The notes under the pieces were generated by a model, which did not search any database, was not told the DNA's origin, and saw nothing but the letters and a program-made list of their open reading frames with translations. Below, in pieces: positions 6,751-15,245 of a DNA stretch of 16,899 nt (positions are counted from its first letter, which is position 1; the number at the start of each line of letters is the position of its first letter). The translations under genes and the position numbers were made by a program. This DNA comes from Strigomonas culicis (Eukaryota > Euglenozoa > Kinetoplastea > Trypanosomatida > Trypanosomatidae): contig AUXH01000427.1 of assembly GCA_000482145.1 (NCBI GenBank), positions 1-16,899 on the forward strand, written 5' to 3'.

Positions 6751-9700
6751 ATGTCTACTTCAGAGAACCCCAAGGCACCGCGGCGCATTATACGCAAGTC
6801 GCAGCGCGCGGAGGATGCGGCCCCGGCCACGCCGCCGTCCTCCCTCCCCCCGTCCATTCTCAAGCGTCCGCTGACGGCGGAGACGCCGGAGAGCCAGACG
6901 GCGCGGCGCACGACGACGCGCCGGCGCGTCACCACCCGCGCGGCGCGCGCGGACACCCCCAGTGCCGAGGGCACGCCGACGGGCACGCCACGCTCGCAGA
7001 CGACGCAGGTGCCGTCGCTGAGCGCGCGGGCCGACATAACGCCGCTGCACGCACTACAGGCGGGCGACCCCACAGGCTCCGTGAGCTCCTCCACCACGTC
7101 CCGCGCGGCGCCGTCCATCAACGCGATCCCGACGGAGCCGGTGCTGCTGTCGCTGGACGCGGGCACCTTCAGAACGGTGAGCTTCTCGGCGCCGGTCTTC
7201 GTGAACAACGTCGCGAACCGCGTGCTCTTCCCCGTCATCAGCAAGTTCAAGGACGACCAGCGGCAGGCCGCGCAGCGCGACGGCGGCGCCCTCGCGAAGC
7301 TGCGGGGCAGCGACGGCTCCTCCCTCTTCGGGAGCAGCTGGGTGCCGGCCGCCGCGCGGCTCAAGGACACGCCCGAGGCGGCGGCGGTGGACTACAGCGA
7401 GGTGGCGACCATCCTCGCGGCCACCATCGACCACGCGATGCAGGAGGTCGGCCGGCTGCTCGTGGCCGAGGAGGGCCAGCTCCAGGCGCAGGAAGTGCGC
7501 TGCAAGCGGGTGGAAATCCGCGAGAAGCGGCAGCTCGCGAAGGTGCGGCTCGGGCTCGAGGCGACGTCCGCGCGGCTGCAGGCGTACGAGAACTGCGTCA
7601 CCAACGCGCAGGCGGCGACGGCCGGCATCGAGCAGCACCTCGCGCAGTCCAACACGCGCGTGCAGCGCGGCAAGGCGGTCTCGCAGCTGCTTAAGTACTT
7701 CAAGATGTTCGTGTCGCTCGGGCCCGGCGAGCTCGCGGCCGTGCTCAGGAACCTCTCCAAGACGCGCGTCGCGCAGCGCACCGCGGTGACGGACCGCTGG
7801 CAGCGCGGTCGCGTGTCCGCCTTCCACCCGCGGTACTTCACGACGGTCGTCAACGTGAACCCCATGACGAGCGAGGCCGAGCGGCGCGCCGGCGCGGCGG
7901 CCGACGGCGACAAGGAGGCCGCTGCGCCGCCGCCCCGCGCGGAGGCGGCCCCGGCGGAGCCCGAGCCGGCGGCCGGCAACGCGCGGCGAAAGCCGCGCGC
8001 CGTGTTCAAGAAGGGCGCGCGGCGGCTGCGCGGGCAGGACAGCGACGCGGCGGCGGCGGCGCCGCAGACCGGCACGGCCGCCTTCGCCGCGACGGCAGAA
8101 GGGGAGGAGCCGAGCGACCCCGAGGAGGACGAGGACGAGGACGAGGACGAGACGCACAAGCTGCAGTCGCTCGACAACGTGCGGCTCGTGCGCGCCGAGA
8201 CGTCGGCGGTCGGCGCCGGGCTCGACAAGCTCTTCGTCGTGCGCTACGCGACGGAGATGCAGGTGGAGTGGGGCCAGAAGATGGTGCTGCTGGCGAAGGA
8301 GCTCGGCAGCGCGGCGGAGAGCACGGCGAACATCGAGACCTACGTGACGTGGCTGCGGCAGGAGCTCGTGTCGGACCTTTTCCATGTCATCTCCTGCTTC
8401 GACGACTTCTACGAGCAGAACCCCGACACGGCGGTGCACCAGAGCTACGGCCGCGCGCTGCTCAAGACGATGGAGCTCATCTCGCGGCTCTACACGACGC
8501 TGACGCCGCTGAACAACGACCTGCTGCTGTCCGTCTTCTTCTCGCGCTCGGTGAACGACCTGGCGGTGACGCTCTTCACGGCGTACAGCCCGCGCATGCT
8601 GCCGGGGCAGCCGCCGCTGCCGCACCCCACGCCGGTCCTGGCGATGGACCACTACAACCAGTACACGAAGCGCGAGCTGAAAGAGTCCTTCAAGTTCATG
8701 CTGGACCGCATCGAGCGCGACACGATCGTCGTCGAGACCGTCTTCGGCATGACGAGCACCGCGCGCCAGCAGGTTCTCTCGCGTGTCACCGACGGCGTCG
8801 TGAAGCCCTTCATTACGCAGCAGATCAAGCTCGCGGAGACGCACCGCAACACGATGGTGAACGCGGAGGCGCAGCTGTCGCCGCGCTCGAAGCGGCGCGG
8901 CGCCGTGCGCGTGGCCGACGCGATCGCCTACCACCACACCATTGAGGTGCGGCTCTACTCCTTCTACCAGGACTACGTGACGGCGCTCAAGAGGCTCTTC
9001 TCGGACGGCGAGGTGGACTTTCTGTACCGCTTCGTCGACGTGATCTTCCCCAACCGCGCGGCGTACGGCACGGGCCGCGCGGAGCTGGACCTGTTGGTGC
9101 GCTACTACGCACTCATCGAGGAGCGCTACACGCGGCTGCTGCACCCGGTGCCCGACGAGGTGTTCGACCTCCGCGAGGACCACATGGCCAAGACGAAGGA
9201 GATGATGCAGTGCCTGACCGAGGTGACGCAGCGCGTGCAGGCCTATGCGCAGCCAAAGGAGGCGGGCCCCTACCTCTACGACACCATCGTGTGCGCGCTC
9301 AAGAACATCGGCGCCTACCTCGACGCGGAGCTGCGCAAGTCCTACGACTCGGTGAAGGCGGACCGCGACAACTGGCGGCTGAAGCCCAAGACGGAGGACG
9401 TGCTGTTGCGGCCTACGAAGCCCGAATCACAACAGTGCGGTTTCCGCATGCTCCTCTTCGCGCAGTCGTCGCTCATGAGCCTCAGCGACGCGATCGCGGT
9501 GATCTGCATGCCGCTGCTGCACACGTACCCGCGGCTCGTGAAGGACGTGGACGAGGCGCGCACGACGGAGCTGGACGGCCTCGACGACCGCGCGGAGAAG
9601 CTGCTGAACATGTGTCTGCAGGCCGTCGTCGTGCGCTCGCTGTCCATCCTCAGCAACTACCAGACCCGCACGGACTACCTCGTGAAGGAGAACAAGAAGC

Positions 9701-10371
9701 GGGAGGACCTCGACGTGATCGCGCCGCCCTGCACGCGCGCCTGCACCCTCTTCTGCTACTACGTGACGCGCCAGCTGAGCGACGTGAAGGAGTTCATCCG
9801 CCTGTCCAACGGCCAGGTGCCGCAGCGGCAGACCGCCTCGCAGCTCGCGACGAGCGCGACGCTGCACCGCGGGCCGAAGCGGCCGGCGGACGCCGCGGAG
9901 GCCGCCGCCGACGCCTTCTCCCTCATGACGGCGGCCGCGCCGGAGGACCAGAGCCCGGTGGCCGCCGTGCGCGCGCGGGCCCGCACGATGAACCTGCAGC
10001 AGCTGCTGTACGGCGACGGCGGTCCGTCTTCTTTCACCCGCACCCTCGGCGTCTGCCTCTACCGCGGCATCCTGGCGCACCTCAAGACGTTTACCGCGAA
10101 CGACCGCGGCGCGATGGTGTACAAGCAGGACGTCACCGCGTACAAGGAGGCGATGGCGCCGCTGACGTCGATGCCGGGCCTCGGCGGGGCGGTCGTCGAC
10201 GTGCTCTTCCAGCTGCTGAAGGAGACCAGCAGCCTCCTCATCATGCCCATGGACCACATCAAGGAGGTCAAGGAGAGCGGCCTGCTGCGGCTCATGTCGA
10301 ACGAGGAGAAGATGCAGTTCCTGCGCATCCGCCAGGACGTCCGCGACGCGCTGAAGATTATTCAGGGCTAG
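6751..10371 (+). CDS. SEC10: CATCHR-type vesicle tethering subunit, probable exocyst Sec10
   Basis: 1206 residues. The first 140 are disordered and rich in Thr, Pro, Arg and Ala. From about residue 141 a folded part begins; residues 233-315 form a long charged helix (coiled coil) leading into SQLLKYFKMFVSL, the arrangement seen at the N-terminus of Sec10, where the coiled coil precedes the first rod bundle. An insert at about 380-475 is Ala/Glu/Pro-rich and includes an acidic run (EEDEDEDEDE). Residues about 490-1206 are helical bundles with the mixed Leu/Tyr/Phe pattern of tethering rods, and the end (LFQLLKETSSLLIMP to LRIRQDVRDALK) resembles the Sec10 C-terminus. Sec10 with seven other subunits tethers secretory vesicles at the plasma membrane, in trypanosomatids at the flagellar pocket. 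Sec10 proteins are usually about 700-900 residues; the excess is low complexity. Another CATCHR subunit is possible. No membrane span, as expected for a peripheral protein. Confidence 0.68.
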   Translation: MSTSENPKAPRRIIRKSQRAEDAAPATPPSSLPPSILKRPLTAETPESQTARRTTTRRRVTTRAARADTPSAEGTPTGTPRSQTTQVPSLSARADITPLHALQAGDPTGSVSSSTTSRAAPSINAIPTEPVLLSLDAGTFRTVSFSAPVFVNNVANRVLFPVISKFKDDQRQAAQRDGGALAKLRGSDGSSLFGSSWVPAAARLKDTPEAAAVDYSEVATILAATIDHAMQEVGRLLVAEEGQLQAQEVRCKRVEIREKRQLAKVRLGLEATSARLQAYENCVTNAQAATAGIEQHLAQSNTRVQRGKAVSQLLKYFKMFVSLGPGELAAVLRNLSKTRVAQRTAVTDRWQRGRVSAFHPRYFTTVVNVNPMTSEAERRAGAAADGDKEAAAPPPRAEAAPAEPEPAAGNARRKPRAVFKKGARRLRGQDSDAAAAAPQTGTAAFAATAEGEEPSDPEEDEDEDEDETHKLQSLDNVRLVRAETSAVGAGLDKLFVVRYATEMQVEWGQKMVLLAKELGSAAESTANIETYVTWLRQELVSDLFHVISCFDDFYEQNPDTAVHQSYGRALLKTMELISRLYTTLTPLNNDLLLSVFFSRSVNDLAVTLFTAYSPRMLPGQPPLPHPTPVLAMDHYNQYTKRELKESFKFMLDRIERDTIVVETVFGMTSTARQQVLSRVTDGVVKPFITQQIKLAETHRNTMVNAEAQLSPRSKRRGAVRVADAIAYHHTIEVRLYSFYQDYVTALKRLFSDGEVDFLYRFVDVIFPNRAAYGTGRAELDLLVRYYALIEERYTRLLHPVPDEVFDLREDHMAKTKEMMQCLTEVTQRVQAYAQPKEAGPYLYDTIVCALKNIGAYLDAELRKSYDSVKADRDNWRLKPKTEDVLLRPTKPESQQCGFRMLLFAQSSLMSLSDAIAVICMPLLHTYPRLVKDVDEARTTELDGLDDRAEKLLNMCLQAVVVRSLSILSNYQTRTDYLVKENKKREDLDVIAPPCTRACTLFCYYVTRQLSDVKEFIRLSNGQVPQRQTASQLATSATLHRGPKRPADAAEAAADAFSLMTAAAPEDQSPVAAVRARARTMNLQQLLYGDGGPSSFTRTLGVCLYRGILAHLKTFTANDRGAMVYKQDVTAYKEAMAPLTSMPGLGGAVVDVLFQLLKETSSLLIMPMDHIKEVKESGLLRLMSNEEKMQFLRIRQDVRDALKIIQG
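8125..8151 (+). repeat. GAG/GAC repeat coding acidic run
   Basis: Alternating GAG and GAC codons encode an EDEDED tract inside the low-complexity insert of the probable Sec10 protein. Confidence 0.85.
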
Positions 10372-10564
10372 GCGCGCGCCGATAACAAATACAACAACAA
10401 CAAAAAATTACACCGCTTTGGATGTGTTGCTGCGTGTCGGTTTGCAAGGCGTAGGCAAAATTCGCCGTGATGGATAAATGCTCTAAAGGTGTCGAGTTGC
10501 GCTTTCCTTAAAACGTGCTGTGGCCCTTGGGCCATGCGTGTATACTAGTGTTATCCCTAACGGA

Positions 10565-10660
10565 CCTTTGTGTTTCTCTCACTCCCCCTCCCTCTCTCTG
10601 TATGCATATGTATGTCTGAATACACTTTTCATCCTTTCCCTCTCATTCTTTTCATTGCAG
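10565..10660 (+). promoter_or_regulatory. Strong distal trans-splice acceptor candidate for the 11053 gene
   Basis: A CT-rich tract of about 90 bp ends in CATTGCAG, with AG at 10659-10660. If used, the 5' UTR would be 392 nt. The last upstream ATG is at 10612, before this AG, and none follows until the start at 11053, so the long leader would be free of upstream start codons. Confidence 0.5.
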
Positions 10661-10968
10661 GAAAAAAGGAAAGAACCTTTCTTTTTACTTTAAGAAGATT
10701 GGATACTGTATTATATAACTGTAGTCAAAGTTTTTTTTTTTGAACATAGAATACCGTTGAATTATTGCCCGTCCGTATTATTATTGTTTTTTTATTTTTA
10801 ATCATTTGCTTTCTAACACTTTCGTTTCTGGCACTCCACTGTTGTCTCTGGCACGCAAAAACAACAAAACCATCAAAAAAAGAGAAGCAAAACAGCAACA
10901 ACTACAAAAAAAAAAAAACGCTGTCTGGTGTCGAAGGATACGGACAGTGCGCCTACCCGCTATTTACA

Positions 10969-11020
10969 TACTTCTGTTTTTGGATCCCTCCATAACCCCC
11001 ATCGTATAAACGCCCACCAG
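10969..11020 (+). promoter_or_regulatory. Proximal trans-splice acceptor candidate for the 11053 gene
   Basis: A shorter pyrimidine stretch (about 10970-10992) with AG at 11019-11020 would give a 32-nt 5' UTR. It is the AG nearest to the start that follows a tract, but the tract is weaker than the one at 10565-10656. Confidence 0.4.
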
Positions 11021-11052
11021 TCCGAACAGCTTCAAGGGAGAAGAGCACATAC

Positions 11053-12882
11053 ATGGAATTCCATATGAACAACACGTCGTCCTCGCCGTCGGAGGACGAT
11101 TCGGTCCCCACCACGCCGCACAAAAGCTCCATCCTGGAGGACAGCGAGGCCGCGGCGGCCACGCCCCCAGTCCCGCCCATCCGCCTGGCTGGGCTGCAGC
11201 GGGCCAGCGCCACGGGCGCTGCCGTCCCCAGAGCGGTGGACCTCGACGGCAGCAGCGACTCCATCCGCACGGAGACGGACAGTGACGGGGAGGCTGCCGC
11301 TCCGGCGGCGCCGCTCGACAACCGCGCGCCGGTCAAGGACATATCCGACGACGGTAGTGCCGCCTCGCTCGCGGCGGGGGAGGGCCACGGCGATGCAGTA
11401 GCCGCTGCGGCCGCCCCACCACCGGAGAGCGATGCCGCAGCGGACGTACCGGCCGTACCAGAGGCGGCCGCGTCCGCGCCTCCCGCGGCGAGCGATGTCA
11501 GTAGCCGCAGCAGCAGCAGCAGTGGGGGCCAGCTCCGTGCGGTGCCGGGCGTGGCCGCTGCTGCACTAGCGCAGGACCGGGGAGGAGCGGCGGAGCGGGA
11601 CGACCCGTCGTCGGGGCGCAGCGCCGCGTCCACCTGCGGCTCCTCCTCGCAGCCTGCGGACGAGGCGGCGGCAGCGCTTAGGCCCACCGCAACGGTGGCT
11701 GCGGCGGCGCCGGCCAAGGCCGCCGCACGCGACGTGGTGCAGGGCGCCCCGGCGCCGCCCTCCCGCGTGCACCGCGCGGGCGTCGCGCGGGGCCGCGAGC
11801 CGCCTGCGGCGCGGACGCACAGCCGCCCGGCGGCGCCCCCGCGGAGGGACCCGCCGCGCGCCCGCAGCGCCGCGAAGCGCAACGGGGGCCCGCACCCCGT
11901 CGGCGCGGACGGCGGCGCCGAGGGCGGCAGCGCGAGGGAGTCCTTCCTGCTGCACCTGTTGAAGGAGATGGTCGCGATGAACGGGCTGCTGGAGCGGGAG
12001 CTGCAGACGACCCGCGCGCAGCGGCCGCGGCACGGCGACGGCCGCGCGGCCAAGGGCCAGCGCGCGGAGGGGGAGGCCGCCGCCGCCGGCCCGCGCTGCG
12101 CCGGCGCGAGCGCGGCGGCCGAGTACCACCACCTCATGCGACTCGTCGCGCCGCGCATCGACGCGCCGGTGCGGGCGGCGTCGCGGCGGTCGGAAGCAGC
12201 GGCCGGCCCCTCCGCGCGCCACAGCAGCAGCCACAGCGGGCCGCGACCGCTCTGCTACCTGCGCGGCGAGGGCGACCCGGAGGCGGAGCACTGGGTGCCG
12301 TACGTGCGGCAGGGGGAGGGCGCCGCTGGTGCAGACGTGCACCCGCGGAACGCGATACGGCTCCGCACGGTGTCGGCGCCGAGTCGGCAGGAGCGCCGCA
12401 GCGGCTCCGGCCACCCGACGCTGGCGGCACGCCAGTGGGCCTACGTGTCGACCGCCGGCGCGGCGCAAGCCCCCCTCAGTTCGTATAGCCACTTCGCGCA
12501 GGAGACGTACAGCTACCGCACCAAGAAGCGCACGCTGTCGCGCCCGGCGGCGGACGCGGCGCCGCGCCACCCGTCGCCGGTGGACGCTCCCAGACCGTAT
12601 AGCAACGGGGCGGCGGATGCCTACGAAATGGAGAGGCGCCGGCGGGACGCGCGCAGCCGCTCCCGTCGCACCCGCGAGGAGCTCCCCGCCCCCGCGGGCC
12701 CGCACGGGGCGCAGCGCGGCCGGCGCCGCCCGCCCCCTCCGCCCCGGGCCGCGGCGGCCAGCGGCTCTGCTCGCTGCGCGGCGGCGGACGCGGACCTGTG
12801 CGCGGCGGAGCGCAGCTACCTGGCGCAGTGCCGCTCCGTGCTGGAGCAGTTGGAGCGCATGGTCGGCGGTGAAAAGTCATAG
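11053..12882 (+). CDS. Large disordered protein of unknown function
   Basis: 609 residues, no family recognised. Residues 1-285 are almost all Ala, Ser, Pro, Glu, Asp, Arg and Gly, with a Ser run (about 149-156, from AGC repeats) and an N-terminal Ser/Asp/Glu-rich part with TPPVPP. A short hydrophobic amphipathic helix is predictable at 296-320 (ESFLLHLLKEMVAMNGLLER), another short one around 358-367 (YHHLMRLVAP), and a C-terminal helix at about 583-606 (CAAERSYLAQCRSVLEQLER). Residues about 470-530 are Tyr/Ser/Arg-rich (YSHF, YSYR), and a basic Arg-rich zone covers 530-575. No signal peptide or membrane span. Such architecture fits a cytoskeletal, flagellar or RNA-associated scaffold, but nothing in the sequence decides this. 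The open frame of 1.8 kb with no internal stop, its position in the gene row, and the acceptor plus ATG-free leader upstream support it as real. A second ATG at 11068 is an alternative start. Confidence 0.78.
   Translation: MEFHMNNTSSSPSEDDSVPTTPHKSSILEDSEAAAATPPVPPIRLAGLQRASATGAAVPRAVDLDGSSDSIRTETDSDGEAAAPAAPLDNRAPVKDISDDGSAASLAAGEGHGDAVAAAAAPPPESDAAADVPAVPEAAASAPPAASDVSSRSSSSSGGQLRAVPGVAAAALAQDRGGAAERDDPSSGRSAASTCGSSSQPADEAAAALRPTATVAAAAPAKAAARDVVQGAPAPPSRVHRAGVARGREPPAARTHSRPAAPPRRDPPRARSAAKRNGGPHPVGADGGAEGGSARESFLLHLLKEMVAMNGLLERELQTTRAQRPRHGDGRAAKGQRAEGEAAAAGPRCAGASAAAEYHHLMRLVAPRIDAPVRAASRRSEAAAGPSARHSSSHSGPRPLCYLRGEGDPEAEHWVPYVRQGEGAAGADVHPRNAIRLRTVSAPSRQERRSGSGHPTLAARQWAYVSTAGAAQAPLSSYSHFAQETYSYRTKKRTLSRPAADAAPRHPSPVDAPRPYSNGAADAYEMERRRRDARSRSRRTREELPAPAGPHGAQRGRRRPPPPPRAAAASGSARCAAADADLCAAERSYLAQCRSVLEQLERMVGGEKS
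11507..11521 (+). repeat. AGC microsatellite coding poly-Ser
   Basis: Consecutive AGC codons encode a serine run in the disordered N-terminal half of the unknown protein. Confidence 0.8.
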
Positions 12883-13232
12883 AAATAGAGTAATTGCAAG
12901 TAACCTTTAATGAACCACTGTAAGACAACAACAACTTCCTTATAAAACGGAGTCCATACAGAGTAATTCGTATGCATAACAAAACCATATAGAAAAAGAA
13001 AAAAAAATGTGTTTCTCACATTGTTTACCTATCTCCCTCTCGTCTCCATTTTTGTGTGCTTTATCTATTATACGTTGCTTTTGTTGCTCATCTTCTGCCT
13101 TTTCACTCCTCACTTGTTTCTTTTGATCTGACAAAGATTTCGTTTTTTTTTTCCACCTCTACCTATACATATAGATAACCGAACAGATATATCTATCTCT
13201 CTCTCTCTCCATCTATAGCTGTCTCTGTATCC
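12883..13232. other. Intergenic region, no gene seen
   Basis: 350 bp, AT-rich. It has an A-rich run ending in the last upstream ATG (13007), then pyrimidine-rich DNA, a T11 run (about 13142-13152) and a CT microsatellite (13196-13209) before the UTP7 start. Confidence 0.8.
13142..13218 (+). promoter_or_regulatory. Candidate spliced-leader acceptors for UTP7
   Basis: Two tract/AG pairs occur: T11 plus CCACCTCTACC with AG at 13173-13174, and the CT microsatellite (13196-13209) with AG at 13217-13218. They predict 5' UTRs of about 58 or 14 nt. Neither contains an upstream ATG. Confidence 0.5.
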
Positions 13233-15185
13233 ATGGCCGCCCACGGTCCCTCCAAGGAGATGAAGGAGCTCATGGCGCAGCGCAAGGAGGAGCTGCGCGA
13301 GAGCGCGGGGAAGGAGGAGCGCCGCTTCGTGCAGGGCCGCTGGGTGACGGACGCCAACGCGCTGTACAACAAGGAGGCGATGCGTAACGAGGAGCACAGC
13401 CGCGCGGTGCCGAAGCGGCTCGCGAAGTGGAATCTGTTCTACCAGGTGGAGGCCCCCAACACCGGGCTCGACCTCGAGGCGCGCGAGGTGGCGGACCGCG
13501 TCACACAGGAGGACATCGTCGCGAGCGTCGACGTGCAGACGCAGCAGAAGAAGTTCTCGCTCACGCTGGACAAGCTCGGGCCGTATCGGATCGACTACAC
13601 GCGCAACGGCACGCACATGCTGCTGGCCGGCCGCCGCGGCCATCTGTCGAACCTCAAATGGAAGGACTTCTCGCTGCTCGGCGAGACGCAGCTGAAGGAC
13701 AAGATCAGCGACGCCATCTACCTGGTGGACCACACCATGACCGCTGTCGCGCAGAAGAAGTACGTGTACATGTACACGAAGGAGGGCACCGAGATGCACA
13801 TTCTGTCCAAGCTGTCGCACATGGACCGCCTCGGGTACCTTTACAAGCACATGCTGCTCGTCGGCGCCTCCTCGTCCTTCAGCGTCATGCGCTACGTCGA
13901 CATCAGCACGGGCCAGGACCTGGGCCACAAGGAGCCGGCCATCATGCGCGACCCGACGTCGAGCCTCGCGGTGAACCCCACCAACGGCGTCGTCGCGACG
14001 GCCGATCTGCGCGGCGTCGTGAAGCTGTGGTCGCCGAGCGTCGTCGACCCTCTCGTGCAGCTCAAGTCGCACAAGGGCGTGATCGACGCCATCTGCTTCC
14101 ACCCCAACGGCCGCTTCTGGATGACCCTCGGCGGCGACCACAAGCTGAAGATCTGGGACGCCCGCACGCTGCGCACGCTGGAGGAGTATGCCGTGACCTA
14201 CGCCTTCAACACGATGGACATCTCGAGCAGCGGCCTCGTCGCGCTCGGCGGCGGGACGAACGTGCACATCTGGCGCGACATGTTCAGCAAGCACAAGCCG
14301 CGCGCGCCCTACATGAAGTTCTCCCTCGGCTACGGCAACGTCGCGGAGCAGGCCAAGTTCTGCCCCTTCGAGGATGTGCTCGGCGTCGGCCACTCGCAGG
14401 GCTTCACGTCCTTCCTCGTCCCCGGCTCCGGCGAGGCGAACCCCGACTTCTACTACGCGAACCCGCACGAGACGGAGCGGCACCGCCAGGACCGCGTCGT
14501 GGCGAACCTGTTGGACAAGCTGCCGCCGGACACCGTCTCCATGGACATCCAGGTGCCGGGCGTCAACGAGGACCGCCTCGCCGCGTACAAGGAGAACCTG
14601 CGGCTGAACCGCAAGGCGGCCGCCATCCGCGAGAAGAAGCAGCGGCGCGCCGACCGCGGCGCGGAGGAGGCCCCGACGGGGCTGCTGGTCGGCACCGACG
14701 AGGAGGTGGACGAGGACCTCGGCTACAAGGAGCGGCCCCGCACGCGCGAGCTCAAGACGCGGCTCGAGAAGCTCAAGGAGAACAAGAAGCGCAAGTGGGA
14801 CAAGAAGGACAGCGGCGACAAGGTGCGCAGCAAACAGACGATGCGGGCCTCGCGCGCGGTGCAGCGGCAGCGCGCTCAGACGCAGCACGACGCCATCCAC
14901 GGCGCCTACGACCGCGACAACCTGACCGCGGAGGAGCGGCGCGCGACGGAGGAGGAGGAGCGGCAGCACAAGCGCGACGCGAAGCGCCGGCGCGCCGAGC
15001 GCGAGGACATCATCGATGACATCCGCTACCTCCAGAAGCCGGCGCGGGAGGTGGAGGCCCAGGTGAGGCGCGGCCGCACAGGCAGCAGTGCCAGTAGTGG
15101 CGGCGAGGGGGGGAAGCCGCCCGCCAAGGCCAGTGCCGTTCCGGCTGCCCCTGCCTCCAATGCGGCCTTCAAGCGCTTTCTGTAA
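13233..15185 (+). CDS. UTP7: UTP7/WDR46 (BING4) small-subunit processome WD40 protein
   Basis: 650 residues. The N-terminal helical part (1-110) with KRLAKWNLFY (61-70) is followed by a WD40 propeller: YRIDYTRNGTHMLLAGRRGH at 118-137 is a strong family signature, and WD-type strands are seen at 248-266 (GVVATADLRGVVKLWS) and 285-310 (FHPNGRFWMTLGGDHKLKIWDA). The BING4 C-terminal domain spans about 358-440 (FSLGYGNVAEQAKFCPFEDV, GVGHSQGFTSFLVPG, NPDFYYANP, ETERHRQDRVV). The tail (about 460-620) is very rich in Lys, Arg and Glu with likely nuclear/nucleolar signals (KENKKRKWDKK, AKRRRAERED). UTP7 is a component of the 90S pre-ribosome needed for 18S rRNA processing in the nucleolus. Length is slightly above the yeast and human proteins; the last 50 residues are a Gly/Ser/Ala-rich extension. 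The ATG at 13233 has a ccATGG context and is the first in frame. Confidence 0.94.
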   Translation: MAAHGPSKEMKELMAQRKEELRESAGKEERRFVQGRWVTDANALYNKEAMRNEEHSRAVPKRLAKWNLFYQVEAPNTGLDLEAREVADRVTQEDIVASVDVQTQQKKFSLTLDKLGPYRIDYTRNGTHMLLAGRRGHLSNLKWKDFSLLGETQLKDKISDAIYLVDHTMTAVAQKKYVYMYTKEGTEMHILSKLSHMDRLGYLYKHMLLVGASSSFSVMRYVDISTGQDLGHKEPAIMRDPTSSLAVNPTNGVVATADLRGVVKLWSPSVVDPLVQLKSHKGVIDAICFHPNGRFWMTLGGDHKLKIWDARTLRTLEEYAVTYAFNTMDISSSGLVALGGGTNVHIWRDMFSKHKPRAPYMKFSLGYGNVAEQAKFCPFEDVLGVGHSQGFTSFLVPGSGEANPDFYYANPHETERHRQDRVVANLLDKLPPDTVSMDIQVPGVNEDRLAAYKENLRLNRKAAAIREKKQRRADRGAEEAPTGLLVGTDEEVDEDLGYKERPRTRELKTRLEKLKENKKRKWDKKDSGDKVRSKQTMRASRAVQRQRAQTQHDAIHGAYDRDNLTAEERRATEEEERQHKRDAKRRRAEREDIIDDIRYLQKPAREVEAQVRRGRTGSSASSGGEGGKPPAKASAVPAAPASNAAFKRFL

Positions 15186-15227
15186 AGCAGACGCAATAAG
15201 TAGCTAAGGAATAACCGTTCTTTGTTT

Positions 15228-15245
15228 GTTGTTGTTGTTGTTGTT
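15228..15245. repeat. GTT trinucleotide microsatellite
   Basis: Six consecutive GTT units shortly after the UTP7 stop codon, in its presumed 3' UTR. Confidence 0.9.

Larger units (their letters stand above)
10372..11052. other. Long intergenic region; CT-rich tract, poly-T/poly-A runs, ATG-free 3' part
   Basis: 681 bp without a supported gene. The first part (10372-10614) has an AAC-rich stretch (10390-10405), an inverted repeat TGGCCCTTGGGCCA (10521-10534) and many ATGs. A CT-rich tract at 10565-10656 ends in a consensus-like TTGCAG at 10655-10660. From 10615 to 11052 there is not a single ATG in any frame, although the sequence is AT-rich. It also holds T10 (10731-10740), A13 (about 10906-10918) and a second pyrimidine tract at 10969-10992. 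Apparent short frames here start at TTG, which is not a usual start in this lineage. Confidence 0.8.

Noticed and set aside
6546..7694. 382-codon + strand frame starting in the gap before SEC10
   Set aside because: It overlaps SEC10 out of frame for most of its length, and its product becomes Arg/Gly/Ala low complexity exactly where SEC10 begins. Treated only as a possible upstream reading frame.
7054..9183. Long open frame on the - strand (709 codons) opposite SEC10
   Set aside because: Its product is an extreme Arg/Leu/Val/His-rich sequence without fold signals. Open antisense frames are expected when nearly every codon on the other strand ends in G or C.
10765..10995. Small hydrophobic frame in the gap before the unknown gene
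   Set aside because: It begins with TTG, not ATG, lies in poly-T/poly-A DNA, and ends in low-complexity Lys/Asn sequence. No initiation signal supports it.
13110..14969. Long open frame on the - strand (619 codons) opposite UTP7
   Set aside because: The + strand frame encodes a clear UTP7. The antisense product has the same Leu/Val/Arg/His bias as other shadows and no domain.
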